DNA of 6,935 nt from assembly GCA_023134675.1 (NCBI GenBank), contig JAGLUQ010000046.1:1-6935 (forward strand), given 5' to 3'. Numbering within the stretch: the first letter of the stretch is position 1; each line of letters opens with the position of its first letter. The stretch is from Candidatus Aenigmatarchaeota archaeon (lineage in GTDB: Archaea > EX4484-52 > GLR71). The notes beneath the pieces are model-generated. The model was not told the DNA's origin. It did not search any database and saw only the letters and a program-made list of their open reading frames with translations. Shown piece after piece: positions 1-5,606 of this stretch. The translations under genes and the position numbers were made by a program.

Positions 1-759
1 AGGAGCATACAGTTCCTTGGCGGCGAAGCTACGATAAGGAAAGACATTATCAATATAGTCAGGAAAGCAAAGGAAATCGGCTATGAAAAGATATCATTTG
101 AAACTAATGGCAGAATGTTCTGCAATGAGAAGTTTACAAAAAAGATAATAGATGCAGGACTTACACATGTGACATTTTCAATTCATGGACATACTGCAGA
201 GATACATGATACATTGACACAGGCTCCCGGAAGTTTTGAACAGGCTGTAAGAGGGATTCAGGAAGTAAAAAAATATGAGGGTGTGGTCGTTGCTATAAAT
301 CATGTTGTGACCAAGCTTAATTACAAACATCTTGCAGACTTCTTAGGATTCATAGAACCGTTTGGTATCTCATGGATATTGTTCATATTTATAAATCCTA
401 TAGCGAGCGCACGAGAGAATTACAGGAGACTTGTGCCAAAACTATCTGAGACTATGAAGTGCATGAAGGATGCTATTGCCAGTTCATCTGTTAATGGATA
501 CAAGACCCGGATATCAATACAGAATATACCTCTATGTATTTTAGGTGAGTATGATGAGCTGTCAACCACTGTTGATGATCAGAGGGATGTTACTGTTAAT
601 TTTGAAGATGAGATAAAGCCGCAACTGTCTGATAAGATAGAAGAGCTTAAGATAAGGCCTGATAAATGTTATTCCTGCAAAAAGTGTGGAATTTGCGAAG
701 GTGTGTGGAAAGGGTATTATGACTTATTCGGTGACGATGAGCTAAAACCGATTAATTGA
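1..759 (+). CDS. Radical SAM enzyme, C-terminal part (5' end outside window)
   Basis: The reading frame is open from the first base, so the gene starts upstream and 252 residues are visible. The first residues include FLGGEAT, the GGE motif that contacts S-adenosylmethionine in radical SAM barrels. They are followed by the beta-strand segments FETNGR and VTFSIHG and by a HDTLTQAPGSF stretch typical of MoaA/PqqE/SPASM-like members. The N-terminal CX3CX2C motif that binds the catalytic 4Fe-4S cluster must lie off the window. Cys179 in IPLCILGEY and a dense C-terminal CX2CX2CX2C (Cys223, 226, 229, 232), followed by GVWKGYY and ELKPI, suggest an auxiliary iron-sulfur cluster. Such enzymes often modify peptides or cofactors, but the substrate cannot be told from this fragment. 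The gene converges on the operon at 835-2362. Family assignment is firm; function is unknown. Confidence 0.88.
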   Translation, partial: RSIQFLGGEATIRKDIINIVRKAKEIGYEKISFETNGRMFCNEKFTKKIIDAGLTHVTFSIHGHTAEIHDTLTQAPGSFEQAVRGIQEVKKYEGVVVAINHVVTKLNYKHLADFLGFIEPFGISWILFIFINPIASARENYRRLVPKLSETMKCMKDAIASSSVNGYKTRISIQNIPLCILGEYDELSTTVDDQRDVTVNFEDEIKPQLSDKIEELKIRPDKCYSCKKCGICEGVWKGYYDLFGDDELKPIN

Positions 760-766
760 GCAGAAT

Positions 767-822
767 TAAAAAAATAAACAGTCTCCTGCCCGAAAACGGG
801 GGACAAAAGATAGGCAGGGAGA
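767..822 (-). terminator. Hairpin plus T-tract ending the bactofilin-like operon
   Basis: Arms at 782-790 and 813-822 pair over about nine base pairs with one bulged base. Read on the - strand, the hairpin is followed by a T-rich run at 767-779 (seven consecutive T). It lies just past the stop codon at 835, so it fits a terminator for the - strand operon. A smaller competing hairpin, CCCG-AAAA-CGGG at 789-800, sits inside it. T-runs are known archaeal termination signals; the role of the stem is inferred. Confidence 0.55.
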
Positions 823-834
823 TAAATCCCACAT

Positions 835-1200
835 TCATTTTTTCACTTTACTAAATGTACTCAGTAAAATTGCAAATCCTATGCTTGTAAATATTATTAT
901 CCATATCCATCCGAAATTTACAAGGCCATCAAGACCGATCCCTAATGTTATCAGTCCAAAAATAAGATTTCCTTTTGCTTTTTCATGTTTTCCAAAATGA
1001 AAAAGAAAAGGTGTTCCGGACAACATAATCACTCCAACTCCAGCAAAAAATAGAGACCAACCGTTCCACCAAGCAAATATTTCAGAATAACCGATCATTT
1101 CTGCCAATATAACTAATGCACCCAAAAAAAATACCAGAGCCCAACCAACAGATTCATGTTCTTTAGTTGTATAAAATTCTTCCAATCTTGATTTTGCCAT
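835..1200 (-). CDS. Small four-helix membrane protein, partner of the beta-helix protein
   Basis: This 121-residue protein has a charged N-terminus (MAKSRLEEFYTTKEHE) and four predicted hydrophobic segments at about residues 19-36, 46-63, 78-95 and 97-115. The last two are separated by a single short turn. The pattern of Trp and Gly within the helices (WWNGWSLFFAGVGVI) recalls the small LiaF/DUF5668-like membrane domains that often accompany envelope-stress or polymer-forming proteins. That resemblance is by eye and weak. The ATG is one base after the stop codon of the upstream gene at 1202, and a weak purine-rich site (AAGGCG, about 1207-1212) precedes it, so translational coupling is likely. 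It probably sits in the cytoplasmic membrane and works with the protein encoded just upstream. I do not recognise a defined function. Confidence 0.8.
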   Translation of the reverse strand: MAKSRLEEFYTTKEHESVGWALVFFLGALVILAEMIGYSEIFAWWNGWSLFFAGVGVIMLSGTPFLFHFGKHEKAKGNLIFGLITLGIGLDGLVNFGWIWIIIFTSIGFAILLSTFSKVKK

Positions 1201-1201
1201 A

Positions 1202-2362
1202 TCATTCGCCTTTTTCTATTTTGCTTTTTTTGGTCTTATTTTCAGTTTCTTTTTTAGTTGTAATCCATATTGTAATTGTTCCCAAACCCAATAAAACGGT
1301 CAGGAATGTTACAAGTCCTCCAATAACAGGGATGTTTGCCAAAACCAAGTAAATCACTAAACCCAGAATTGTTGCCCAAACTATATTTTCATTTTTTAGG
1401 ATTAATCGTCCCAGGAATAATCCTACAAACACTTTTGAAAGATAAATCGTTACAATATACAATAATATCATCATTATTGAAATAGGTATGCCAATCACAG
1501 TTATAGCCAATAATAAAGCAATGACCGGAAAAACTACGAGAGTGATTAAACCATATAGCATAGATTTCAAAAATTCATTTTTTATGTTATCAGCTAATTT
1601 GTCTGATGACTTAGGAGCGATCAGGACAAGCAATATACCAACAAGCAATAAGGCCAGACCACCAAAAATTATCCAACCGAACTGGTTTACAAGAGTAGGG
1701 GTTTTAGTCTCTACTTCTTTTTTAATTATTGATCCTTTAACTTGCTCTTCATTGAATAAAACATTTTTATCTGTGTATTTGAAATCTCCTTTAATTACGG
1801 CATCTTTTCCTAATGTGATCTTTTCTGCATTTGCATTAACATCTCCATCTATTATTCCTTTAATTGTTAATTCTTCAGCAGTTATTGCCAGATCACCAGA
1901 GACCGGGCCGTTAATTACGATATTGCCTGCAGCCGCCAATATGTCACCTGATATCCCCCCATTGATAATGAGGTTACCTCCCATAACCCTAAGATCACCA
2001 TCAACATCTGAATTAATTGTTATACTTCCGCCACCGATAGTTAAATCACCACCAATTTCAGAATTTATGCTTATAGCCCCACCACAAACATGAGCAGTTT
2101 TGCCAACTGGAGCATTTATTGAGACCTGACCTCCACAAGCCATCAGATCATCTTTTACGGGATTGTTAATACTGATACTTCCACCAAAAGCGGTAATATC
2201 ACCATCGACCGGAGCATCAACAGATATAGAACCGGCTGCGACATACAAGCTTTCATAAAGCCTGTCTTCGATTATGACCTCGTCGCCCTCCTTTATCTCT
2301 AAAGCGGATACAATCGGTATAAAAAGGAGTAATATCATTACAATACTAATCATTTTTTTCAT
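1202..2362 (-). CDS. Exported bactofilin-like beta-helix protein with C-terminal membrane domain
   Basis: The 386-residue protein begins with a signal peptide (MKKMISIVMILLLFIPIVSA, cleavage likely after Ala20). Residues about 36-212 form a repetitive region in which a (G/D)D(L/I/V) turn recurs every 17 residues or so: near positions 54, 71, 105, 122, 139, 156, 173 and 192. Each turn is separated by short strands such as GGSISIN or GGNLIING. This is the pattern of bactofilin-type right-handed beta-helices. Four or five hydrophobic segments follow (about 228-249, 269-291, 292-318, 327-345, 347-368), and then a Lys/Glu-rich tail. The helix should therefore lie outside the membrane, unlike cytoplasmic bactofilins. 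It probably forms or scaffolds a surface or envelope structure; this is inferred. Cys76 and Cys93 sit one rung apart and could pair. The start has AGGGGAT 6-12 nt upstream. It is the first gene of a two-gene operon. Confidence 0.85.
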   Translation of the reverse strand: MKKMISIVMILLLFIPIVSALEIKEGDEVIIEDRLYESLYVAAGSISVDAPVDGDITAFGGSISINNPVKDDLMACGGQVSINAPVGKTAHVCGGAISINSEIGGDLTIGGGSITINSDVDGDLRVMGGNLIINGGISGDILAAAGNIVINGPVSGDLAITAEELTIKGIIDGDVNANAEKITLGKDAVIKGDFKYTDKNVLFNEEQVKGSIIKKEVETKTPTLVNQFGWIIFGGLALLLVGILLVLIAPKSSDKLADNIKNEFLKSMLYGLITLVVFPVIALLLAITVIGIPISIMMILLYIVTIYLSKVFVGLFLGRLILKNENIVWATILGLVIYLVLANIPVIGGLVTFLTVLLGLGTITIWITTKKETENKTKKSKIEKGE

Positions 2363-2393
2363 AAAAATCCCCTATGTTATTTGGTTAAGAAAA

Positions 2394-2404
2394 GATATAT
2401 ACTT
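2394..2404 (-). promoter_or_regulatory. Putative box A promoter of the bactofilin-like operon
   Basis: On the - strand the sequence reads AAAGTATATATC, with the TATATA core at 2395-2400, centred about 36 nt before the ATG at 2362. Transcription starting 25-27 nt downstream would give a leader of roughly ten bases containing the GGGG of the ribosome site. This leader is longer than those inferred for the other first genes in the window. Confidence 0.45.
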
Positions 2405-2551
2405 TAAAAATGGGAGAAAATGTTGTAATTTGGCTTGTATTTAAGGTGAAATTAACAGGAGTAGAGTCTGTTGTAGCCTATTTAGTCTGCTTTTTTCTTT
2501 TTTTGATTACAGGCCCGATGAAGAAGATGAAGAAAGCAAAGAAAGCCTATA

Positions 2552-2591
2552 AATTCAATTCGGTTCATTTTTTCTTTAAATCAATTGAATT
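2552..2591. repeat. AT-rich inverted repeat at the 3' end of the membrane-protein gene
   Basis: AATTCAATT at 2552-2560 and AATTGAATT at 2583-2591 form a perfect 9-bp inverted repeat with a 22-nt loop. The right arm touches the stop codon of the - strand gene ending at 2591. It could stabilise the 3' end of that transcript or help termination, but no T-tract follows on the - strand, and AT-rich palindromes arise by chance in such DNA. Confidence 0.3.
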
Positions 2592-3049
2592 CATCTTATT
2601 ACATTATCTTGATTCTTATACAGATACCACATACCCCATAAACCATAAATTGCAATCAAAGGAAGAATTATTGAATAGGTAACATATTTATCCGGAGTTA
2701 ATACAAATGCATTCTTTCCGATGAAAATAGCATATAGGCTAACTATTGGCCAATAAACAGTTATGGCTAAAGCACTAAACATAGAATAAATACCCCATTG
2801 TTTTCTTTTAAACAAACCGATAATTCCTACAATAAAAAGAGGGATATAAAATATAGTATCCCCAAATGCAAATCCTTTTGCCCAAGCCACTCCAACACCA
2901 GTCACTTCTTCAACCGATTCCTGTAATCCGATTGAGACTGTAAAATCATAATCAAATAAAGATCCAGTCTGGCCTATAAGCATCATCAGATTCAATAATA
3001 CTGCAAATATGATTAAAGTCCAAAAACCCAAACCTCTTTTTATTTCCAT
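2591..3049 (-). CDS. Unidentified four-helix membrane protein
   Basis: From the ATG at 3049 the protein has 152 residues and starts MEIKRGLGFW, directly before the first hydrophobic helix. Further helices follow at IFYIPLFIVGIIGLF, SMFSALAITVYWPIVSLYAIF and YSIILPLIAIYGLWGMWYLY. An extracytoplasmic loop (FDYDFTVSIGLQESVEEV) lies between helices 1 and 2, and a KRKQWG turn between 2 and 3. The frame stays open upstream to a GTG at 3136 that overlaps the Nudix stop codon as TAGTG, adding 29 residues. I prefer 3049 because an AAAATATAT box A is centred about 30 nt before it and the added residues look non-coding (Lys-rich, no motif). The longer coupled form cannot be excluded. I recognise no family, and the neighbours do not reveal its role. 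Confidence 0.72.
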   Translation of the reverse strand: MEIKRGLGFWTLIIFAVLLNLMMLIGQTGSLFDYDFTVSIGLQESVEEVTGVGVAWAKGFAFGDTIFYIPLFIVGIIGLFKRKQWGIYSMFSALAITVYWPIVSLYAIFIGKNAFVLTPDKYVTYSIILPLIAIYGLWGMWYLYKNQDNVIR

Positions 3050-3074
3050 ACAGTTTATTTGTGATCCAATCTTC

Positions 3075-3083
3075 ATATATTTT
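3075..3083 (-). promoter_or_regulatory. Putative box A for a leaderless start at 3049
   Basis: The - strand reads AAAATATAT, centred about 30 nt upstream of the ATG at 3049. It lies within the possible GTG-initiated extension, so it supports the shorter gene only if it is used. Confidence 0.35.
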
Positions 3084-3135
3084 TGTTTGGAAGGGATTTT
3101 TTTAGCAAGAATTGAAGGTTGTGTTTTTTCCTGCA

Positions 3136-3558
3136 CTAAAGAATCAGGTCTGGATTGCGGTTAAATAAATCGGTAAGCGGGGTCTCTTTGTTTTCTATCT
3201 GCTTTAGCTCATCAAGAGTTACCCACCTGTGGTCTTCAGCTTCGTTTGGGTCAAGTTTTGGTTCCTGGTCTGTTTTTACATAAAAATACATGATCAGCCT
3301 TGATGTTTCCATCTGCTTTTTGACATGAAACTCCCGGCCCTGGCCAAAACCGATAAATCTTGGATTTTCAAATGTTATTGAGGTCTCTTCCTGCATCTCC
3401 CGAATTAATGTCTCTTCCAGCCTTTCCCCGAACTCTGCCCTGCCGCCGGGAGTTCTCCAGACTTTGAAAGTCGGGCACATCACAATAAGAAACTTATTAT
3501 TTTTTTCTATGAATGCGCTGCAAATAACTTTATGACCTTTAAGTTCTGGTTCGACCAT
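3136..3558 (-). CDS. Nudix hydrolase
   Basis: The 140-residue protein carries a nearly canonical Nudix box, GX5EX7REUXEEXGU, at residues 39-61. Gly39, Glu45 and the Mg2+-binding block REMQEETSI (Arg53 to Ile61) are present, and the usual Gly near the end is Ser60. The preceding WRTPGG and following beta-strands fit the small single-domain Nudix fold. Members hydrolyse nucleoside diphosphates linked to another group, such as oxidised dNTPs, ADP-ribose, NADH or capped RNA ends. No specificity motif is evident, so the substrate is open. The length is normal for the family. The start is the ATG at 3558; no Shine-Dalgarno site precedes it, but a TATA-like box lies at the distance expected of a leaderless transcript. 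Two repair genes lie upstream on the same strand, making a nucleotide-pool cleaning role attractive but unproven. Confidence 0.9.
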   Translation of the reverse strand: MVEPELKGHKVICSAFIEKNNKFLIVMCPTFKVWRTPGGRAEFGERLEETLIREMQEETSITFENPRFIGFGQGREFHVKKQMETSRLIMYFYVKTDQEPKLDPNEAEDHRWVTLDELKQIENKETPLTDLFNRNPDLIL

Positions 3559-3582
3559 GTTTTAGTATTGAGGGTTGGATGG

Positions 3583-3590
3583 TTAAATAT
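3583..3590 (-). promoter_or_regulatory. Putative box A of the Nudix gene
   Basis: The - strand reads ATATTTAA, centred about 28 nt before the ATG at 3558. Archaeal transcription normally begins 25-27 nt from the box centre, so the transcript would start within a few bases of the start codon. No ribosome-binding site is present, consistent with a leaderless mRNA. Confidence 0.55.
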
Positions 3591-3628
3591 GTTGGGTTTT
3601 GGGGGGGTTTGAGGAGTTGTGCTAATCT

Positions 3629-3645
3629 TTTGCTGAGACAGCAAG
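3629..3645 (-). terminator. Hairpin just past the phosphoesterase stop codon
   Basis: TTGCTG and CAGCAA (3630-3635 and 3639-3644) pair perfectly around a 3-nt loop, with one further G-T pair. The stem begins two bases after the TAA at 3647. No T-tract follows on the - strand, so it may protect the mRNA 3' end rather than terminate transcription. Confidence 0.35.
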
Positions 3646-3646
3646 C

Positions 3647-4096
3647 TTACTCTTTCTTCTTAAAGAACAGCCAACTACCTTTGCCAAATCTAGTCTTCAC
3701 AAGAACATAATCTCCTTTCATCCTCCTGCCTTCAAGGCGGAAAAGTATCTCTTTTTCGGTAATCTTTTCAGGGATGAATCTGCCTTTGTCCCAGATTTTT
3801 ACCTTACCTGCACCGTACTGTCCTTGCGGTATTGTGCCTTCAAAGTCGGCGTAGTTTAGAGGGTGATCTTCGGTCTGGATGGCAAGGCGTTTTATTCCCG
3901 GTTTTTCCGGAGGCTCTTTCGGGACTGCCCAGCTCTTGAGGACACCTTCTATCTCGAGTCTGAGGTCGTAGTGCAGGTTTCTTGCGTGATGTTCCTGGAT
4001 GACGAAGATATTTTCCTTACTGTCTGATTCTTCTAATCTGCCTTCAGGTTCTCCTGTTTTTGTGAAATCCCTTTTCTCTTTGTATTTTTCAAGCAT
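3647..4096 (-). CDS. Stand-alone LigD-type DNA 3'-phosphoesterase
   Basis: The 149-residue protein matches the 3'-phosphoesterase (PE) domain that in bacteria forms the N-terminus of DNA ligase D. It removes 3'-phosphates and 3'-terminal ribonucleotides from broken DNA ends in a Mn2+-dependent reaction. Residues known to be needed in Pseudomonas LigD can be placed by spacing: His36, His42, Asp44 and Arg46 (HX5HXDXR), His78 and Tyr82 for the active site, and Arg9, Asp10 and Glu16 in the N-terminal RDFTKTGEPEG stretch. The domain core SWAVPK and the IPQGQYGAG turn are also present. No ligase or polymerase domain is attached; stand-alone PE proteins are known in archaea. The gene begins five bases after the last base of the nth stop codon, with a strong ribosome site overlapping that stop, so the two are co-translated. 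End healing after base-excision incision is the likely context. Confidence 0.92.
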   Translation of the reverse strand: MLEKYKEKRDFTKTGEPEGRLEESDSKENIFVIQEHHARNLHYDLRLEIEGVLKSWAVPKEPPEKPGIKRLAIQTEDHPLNYADFEGTIPQGQYGAGKVKIWDKGRFIPEKITEKEILFRLEGRRMKGDYVLVKTRFGKGSWLFFKKKE

Positions 4097-4099
4097 GAT

Positions 4100-4105
4100 A
4101 TCACC
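4100..4105 (-). promoter_or_regulatory. Shine-Dalgarno site overlapping the nth stop codon
   Basis: GGTGAT on the - strand matches the archaeal anti-Shine-Dalgarno tail and lies three bases before the ATG of the phosphoesterase. Its TGA is the stop codon of nth (4101-4103). This links translation of the two genes and is the only strong site of this type in the window. Confidence 0.75.
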
Positions 4106-4745
4106 ATTTTCCTTTTGATATGCATAAGTCGTAGAGTATGCAGCCGTCGCATTTCGGGTTTCTTGCGACGCAGATGCTCCTGCCGTGCGAGATAAGAAGG
4201 TTGGTCATGTTTCTCCAGTCTTTTTTTTCTGTTATTTTCATCAGGTCTTTTTCTATTATATTTGGGTTTTTGCTCTCAGTCAGGCCGAGGCGTCCTGAGA
4301 GGCGTATCACATGCGTATCCACTGCTATGCCTTCGTTCTTTCCGTAGTATTCGGAGAGGACAATGTTTGCTGTCTTTCTTGCGACGCCGGGAAGTTTGAT
4401 CAGATTTTCCATAGTGTCGGGGACTTTTCCTTTGAAATCATTCAGTATCATCTTAGAGGCGTTTATTATGTTTTTTGCTTTGTTTCTGTAGAAACCTGTA
4501 GACCTTATATCTTTCTCAAATTCTTTTGGGTCTGCATCTGCGAATGATTCTATGTCTTGGTATTTTTTGAAAAGGTCTTCTGCGACTATATTTACGCGCT
4601 TGTCTGTGCACTGGGCAGAGAGGATTGTTGATACTAAAAGCTGGTGTGCTGTATTGTGTTTCAGGGCTGTTTGTGGGTCTCCGTATTCTTTTTTTAGGGT
4701 TGTGATTATCTGTTCTGCTTTGTTTTTGAGGTCTTCTTTTTGCAT
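4101..4745 (-). CDS. nth: Endonuclease III, DNA glycosylase/AP lyase
   Basis: The 214-residue protein is a full-length HhH-GPD glycosylase that removes oxidised pyrimidines and cleaves the resulting abasic site by beta-elimination, the first steps of base excision repair. The helix-hairpin-helix LPGVARKTA holds the catalytic Lys124, and AVDTH holds the catalytic Asp143. The spacing is one residue longer than in the E. coli enzyme (Lys120/Asp138), owing to the GKNEG turn. The C-terminal Cys192-X6-Cys199-X2-Cys202-X5-Cys208 binds the 4Fe-4S cluster. STILSAQCTD, the conserved helix near the DNA-binding face, is also present. The ATG at 4745 has no ribosome site but has a box A about 26 nt upstream. 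It is the first gene of an operon with the 3'-phosphoesterase and is divergent from the HD gene. Confidence 0.96.
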   Translation of the reverse strand: MQKEDLKNKAEQIITTLKKEYGDPQTALKHNTAHQLLVSTILSAQCTDKRVNIVAEDLFKKYQDIESFADADPKEFEKDIRSTGFYRNKAKNIINASKMILNDFKGKVPDTMENLIKLPGVARKTANIVLSEYYGKNEGIAVDTHVIRLSGRLGLTESKNPNIIEKDLMKITEKKDWRNMTNLLISHGRSICVARNPKCDGCILYDLCISKGKW

Positions 4746-4767
4746 GAATGTATTTGGATTTTTGTTT

Positions 4768-4775
4768 TTTTATAT
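4768..4775 (-). promoter_or_regulatory. Box A of the nth operon
   Basis: The - strand reads ATATAAAA, centred about 26 nt before the nth ATG. With no Shine-Dalgarno site between them, this predicts transcription starting at or next to the A of the ATG. It lies back to back with the HD-gene box at 4797-4804, within an 80-nt divergent promoter region. Confidence 0.6.
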
Positions 4776-4796
4776 CATGAGTATCCAGAATAAAGA

Positions 4797-4804
4797 TTTA
4801 TTAA
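4797..4804 (+). promoter_or_regulatory. Box A of the HD-domain gene
   Basis: TTTATTAA is centred about 26 nt before the ATG at 4826, the spacing expected of a leaderless archaeal transcript. No convincing ribosome-binding site lies between. Confidence 0.55.
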
Positions 4805-4825
4805 GTCTTTTTTACCAGAGATATT

Positions 4826-5491
4826 ATGGCGTTCGAATACAGAGAGAAAATATTGGAACATACAGACAGGTATTATAGAAAGCTGAATGAAAACGATTTC
4901 AGCCATAATTTTGATCATATAACAAGAGTTGAAAGGCTGGCAAAAAGGATAGGCAAAGAAGAAGGAGCAGACATGGATGTTGTTGAGGCGATGTGCCTCT
5001 TGTTTGATGTCGCAAGGATGATGGAAGATGAAGGCAAAGTAGAGGATCATACAGAAGCCGGCTGTGAGATCGCAAGACCGATTCTTGATGAAATCGGGTT
5101 CCCTAAAGATAAGACAGAAAATGTCTGCCATGCTATATATGTACATAGGAAAAGCAAGAACAGAGTTCCAAAAACTATTGAAGCCAAGATACTGCAGGAT
5201 GCAGATTATCTGGATGCAATGGGTGCTGTCGATGTCGCACGTGTCATTGCAACTTCTATCCAGACCAAAAGATTCAGAAAACCTTTGTATGTGGATGAGT
5301 CTGTGGATGAACCTTACAAAGATGGCAAAAGCATATCAACGATACATTATTTACTTCATAAGCTTGAGCACCCGAAACTTCAGCCATCAAATTTCCATAC
5401 AGCACTTGGAAGAAAACTTGCTGAAGAACGATTCAGGTTTATGAAAGAATTCACAGAAAGGTTTATCGCTGAATGGAAAGGCGAAAGATGA
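4826..5491 (+). CDS. HD-superfamily phosphohydrolase-like protein with altered HD motif
   Basis: The 221-residue protein aligns by eye with the YedJ-type HD phosphohydrolases. It has HNFDHITRV (His27, His31), an alpha-helical core, His75 in EDHTEAG, CHAIYVH (His102, His107), EAKILQDADYLDAMG (Asp125, Asp127) and a C-terminal ALGRKLAEERFRFMKEF helix. In the central segment, where relatives have LLHDI, this protein reads LLFDVAR. The His of the HD metal pair is therefore Phe60 (codon TTT), while Asp61 remains. HD enzymes use this pair to bind a metal for phosphate-ester hydrolysis, so activity may be reduced, altered or lost, although the other ligands are kept. Length and frame are intact. The ATG has a box A 26 nt upstream. 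It is transcribed divergently from nth and converges on the tRNA gene. No substrate can be named. Confidence 0.88.
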   Translation: MAFEYREKILEHTDRYYRKLNENDFSHNFDHITRVERLAKRIGKEEGADMDVVEAMCLLFDVARMMEDEGKVEDHTEAGCEIARPILDEIGFPKDKTENVCHAIYVHRKSKNRVPKTIEAKILQDADYLDAMGAVDVARVIATSIQTKRFRKPLYVDESVDEPYKDGKSISTIHYLLHKLEHPKLQPSNFHTALGRKLAEERFRFMKEFTERFIAEWKGER

Positions 5492-5545
5492 TATAGTTAA
5501 GACTGACCATAAGACAGAGACAGTGCGTTGACCTAAGATAAAATC

Positions 5546-5575
5546 ATGACCTCAAGCCAAAGGCTTGAGTGTCAT
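5546..5575. repeat. Long hairpin between the HD gene and the tRNA gene
   Basis: CTCAAGCC (5551-5558) and GGCTTGAG (5562-5569) pair perfectly around an AAA loop. ATGAC (5546-5550) and GTCAT (5571-5575) extend the stem to 13 bp with one bulged T. It lies 55 nt past the HD stop codon and 32 nt past the 3' end of the tRNA, where the two transcription units converge. On the - strand a TTTT stretch follows, so it could end transcripts from either side. A bidirectional terminator is the simplest reading. Confidence 0.5.
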
Positions 5576-5584
5576 ATAGATGCT

Positions 5585-5602
5585 CTGGCTTTCTGAAGCC
5601 AG
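5585..5602. terminator. Hairpin directly downstream of the tRNA gene
   Basis: CTGGCTT (5585-5591) and AAGCCAG (5596-5602) form a perfect 7-bp stem with a 4-nt loop, starting four bases beyond the tRNA discriminator base on the - strand. It may help define the tRNA 3' trailer or contribute to termination. No T-tract follows immediately. Confidence 0.4.
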
Positions 5603-5606
5603 TAAG

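Noticed and set aside
1488..2093. Long + strand frame opposite the bactofilin-like gene
   Set aside because: It mirrors the repeats of the real gene; the regular repeat bias keeps the complementary frame open. The - strand product has a signal peptide, a clear repeat fold and membrane helices.
2410..2682. 90-codon + strand frame between the operon promoter and the membrane-protein gene
   Set aside because: It overlaps the 3' end of the - strand gene at 2591 by about 90 nt, has no promoter or ribosome site at a sensible distance, and its composition follows T-rich and GAA-rich low-complexity DNA.
3050..3136. GTG-initiated extension of the membrane protein, overlapping the Nudix stop codon
   Set aside because: The overlap is suggestive of coupling, but the 29 extra residues look non-coding, and an ATG with its own box A lies directly before the first membrane helix. 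Kept as an alternative.
3594..3616. G-rich tract (GGG, then seven G, then GAGGAG) as a possible G-quadruplex
   Set aside because: Only two clear G-tracts of three or more separated by loops are present near the gene starts; a homopolymer run is a simpler explanation and may also be length-variable in sequencing.
4775..5146. - strand frame opposite the HD gene
   Set aside because: It shows no recognisable motif and overlaps both the divergent promoter region and the conserved HD coding sequence.
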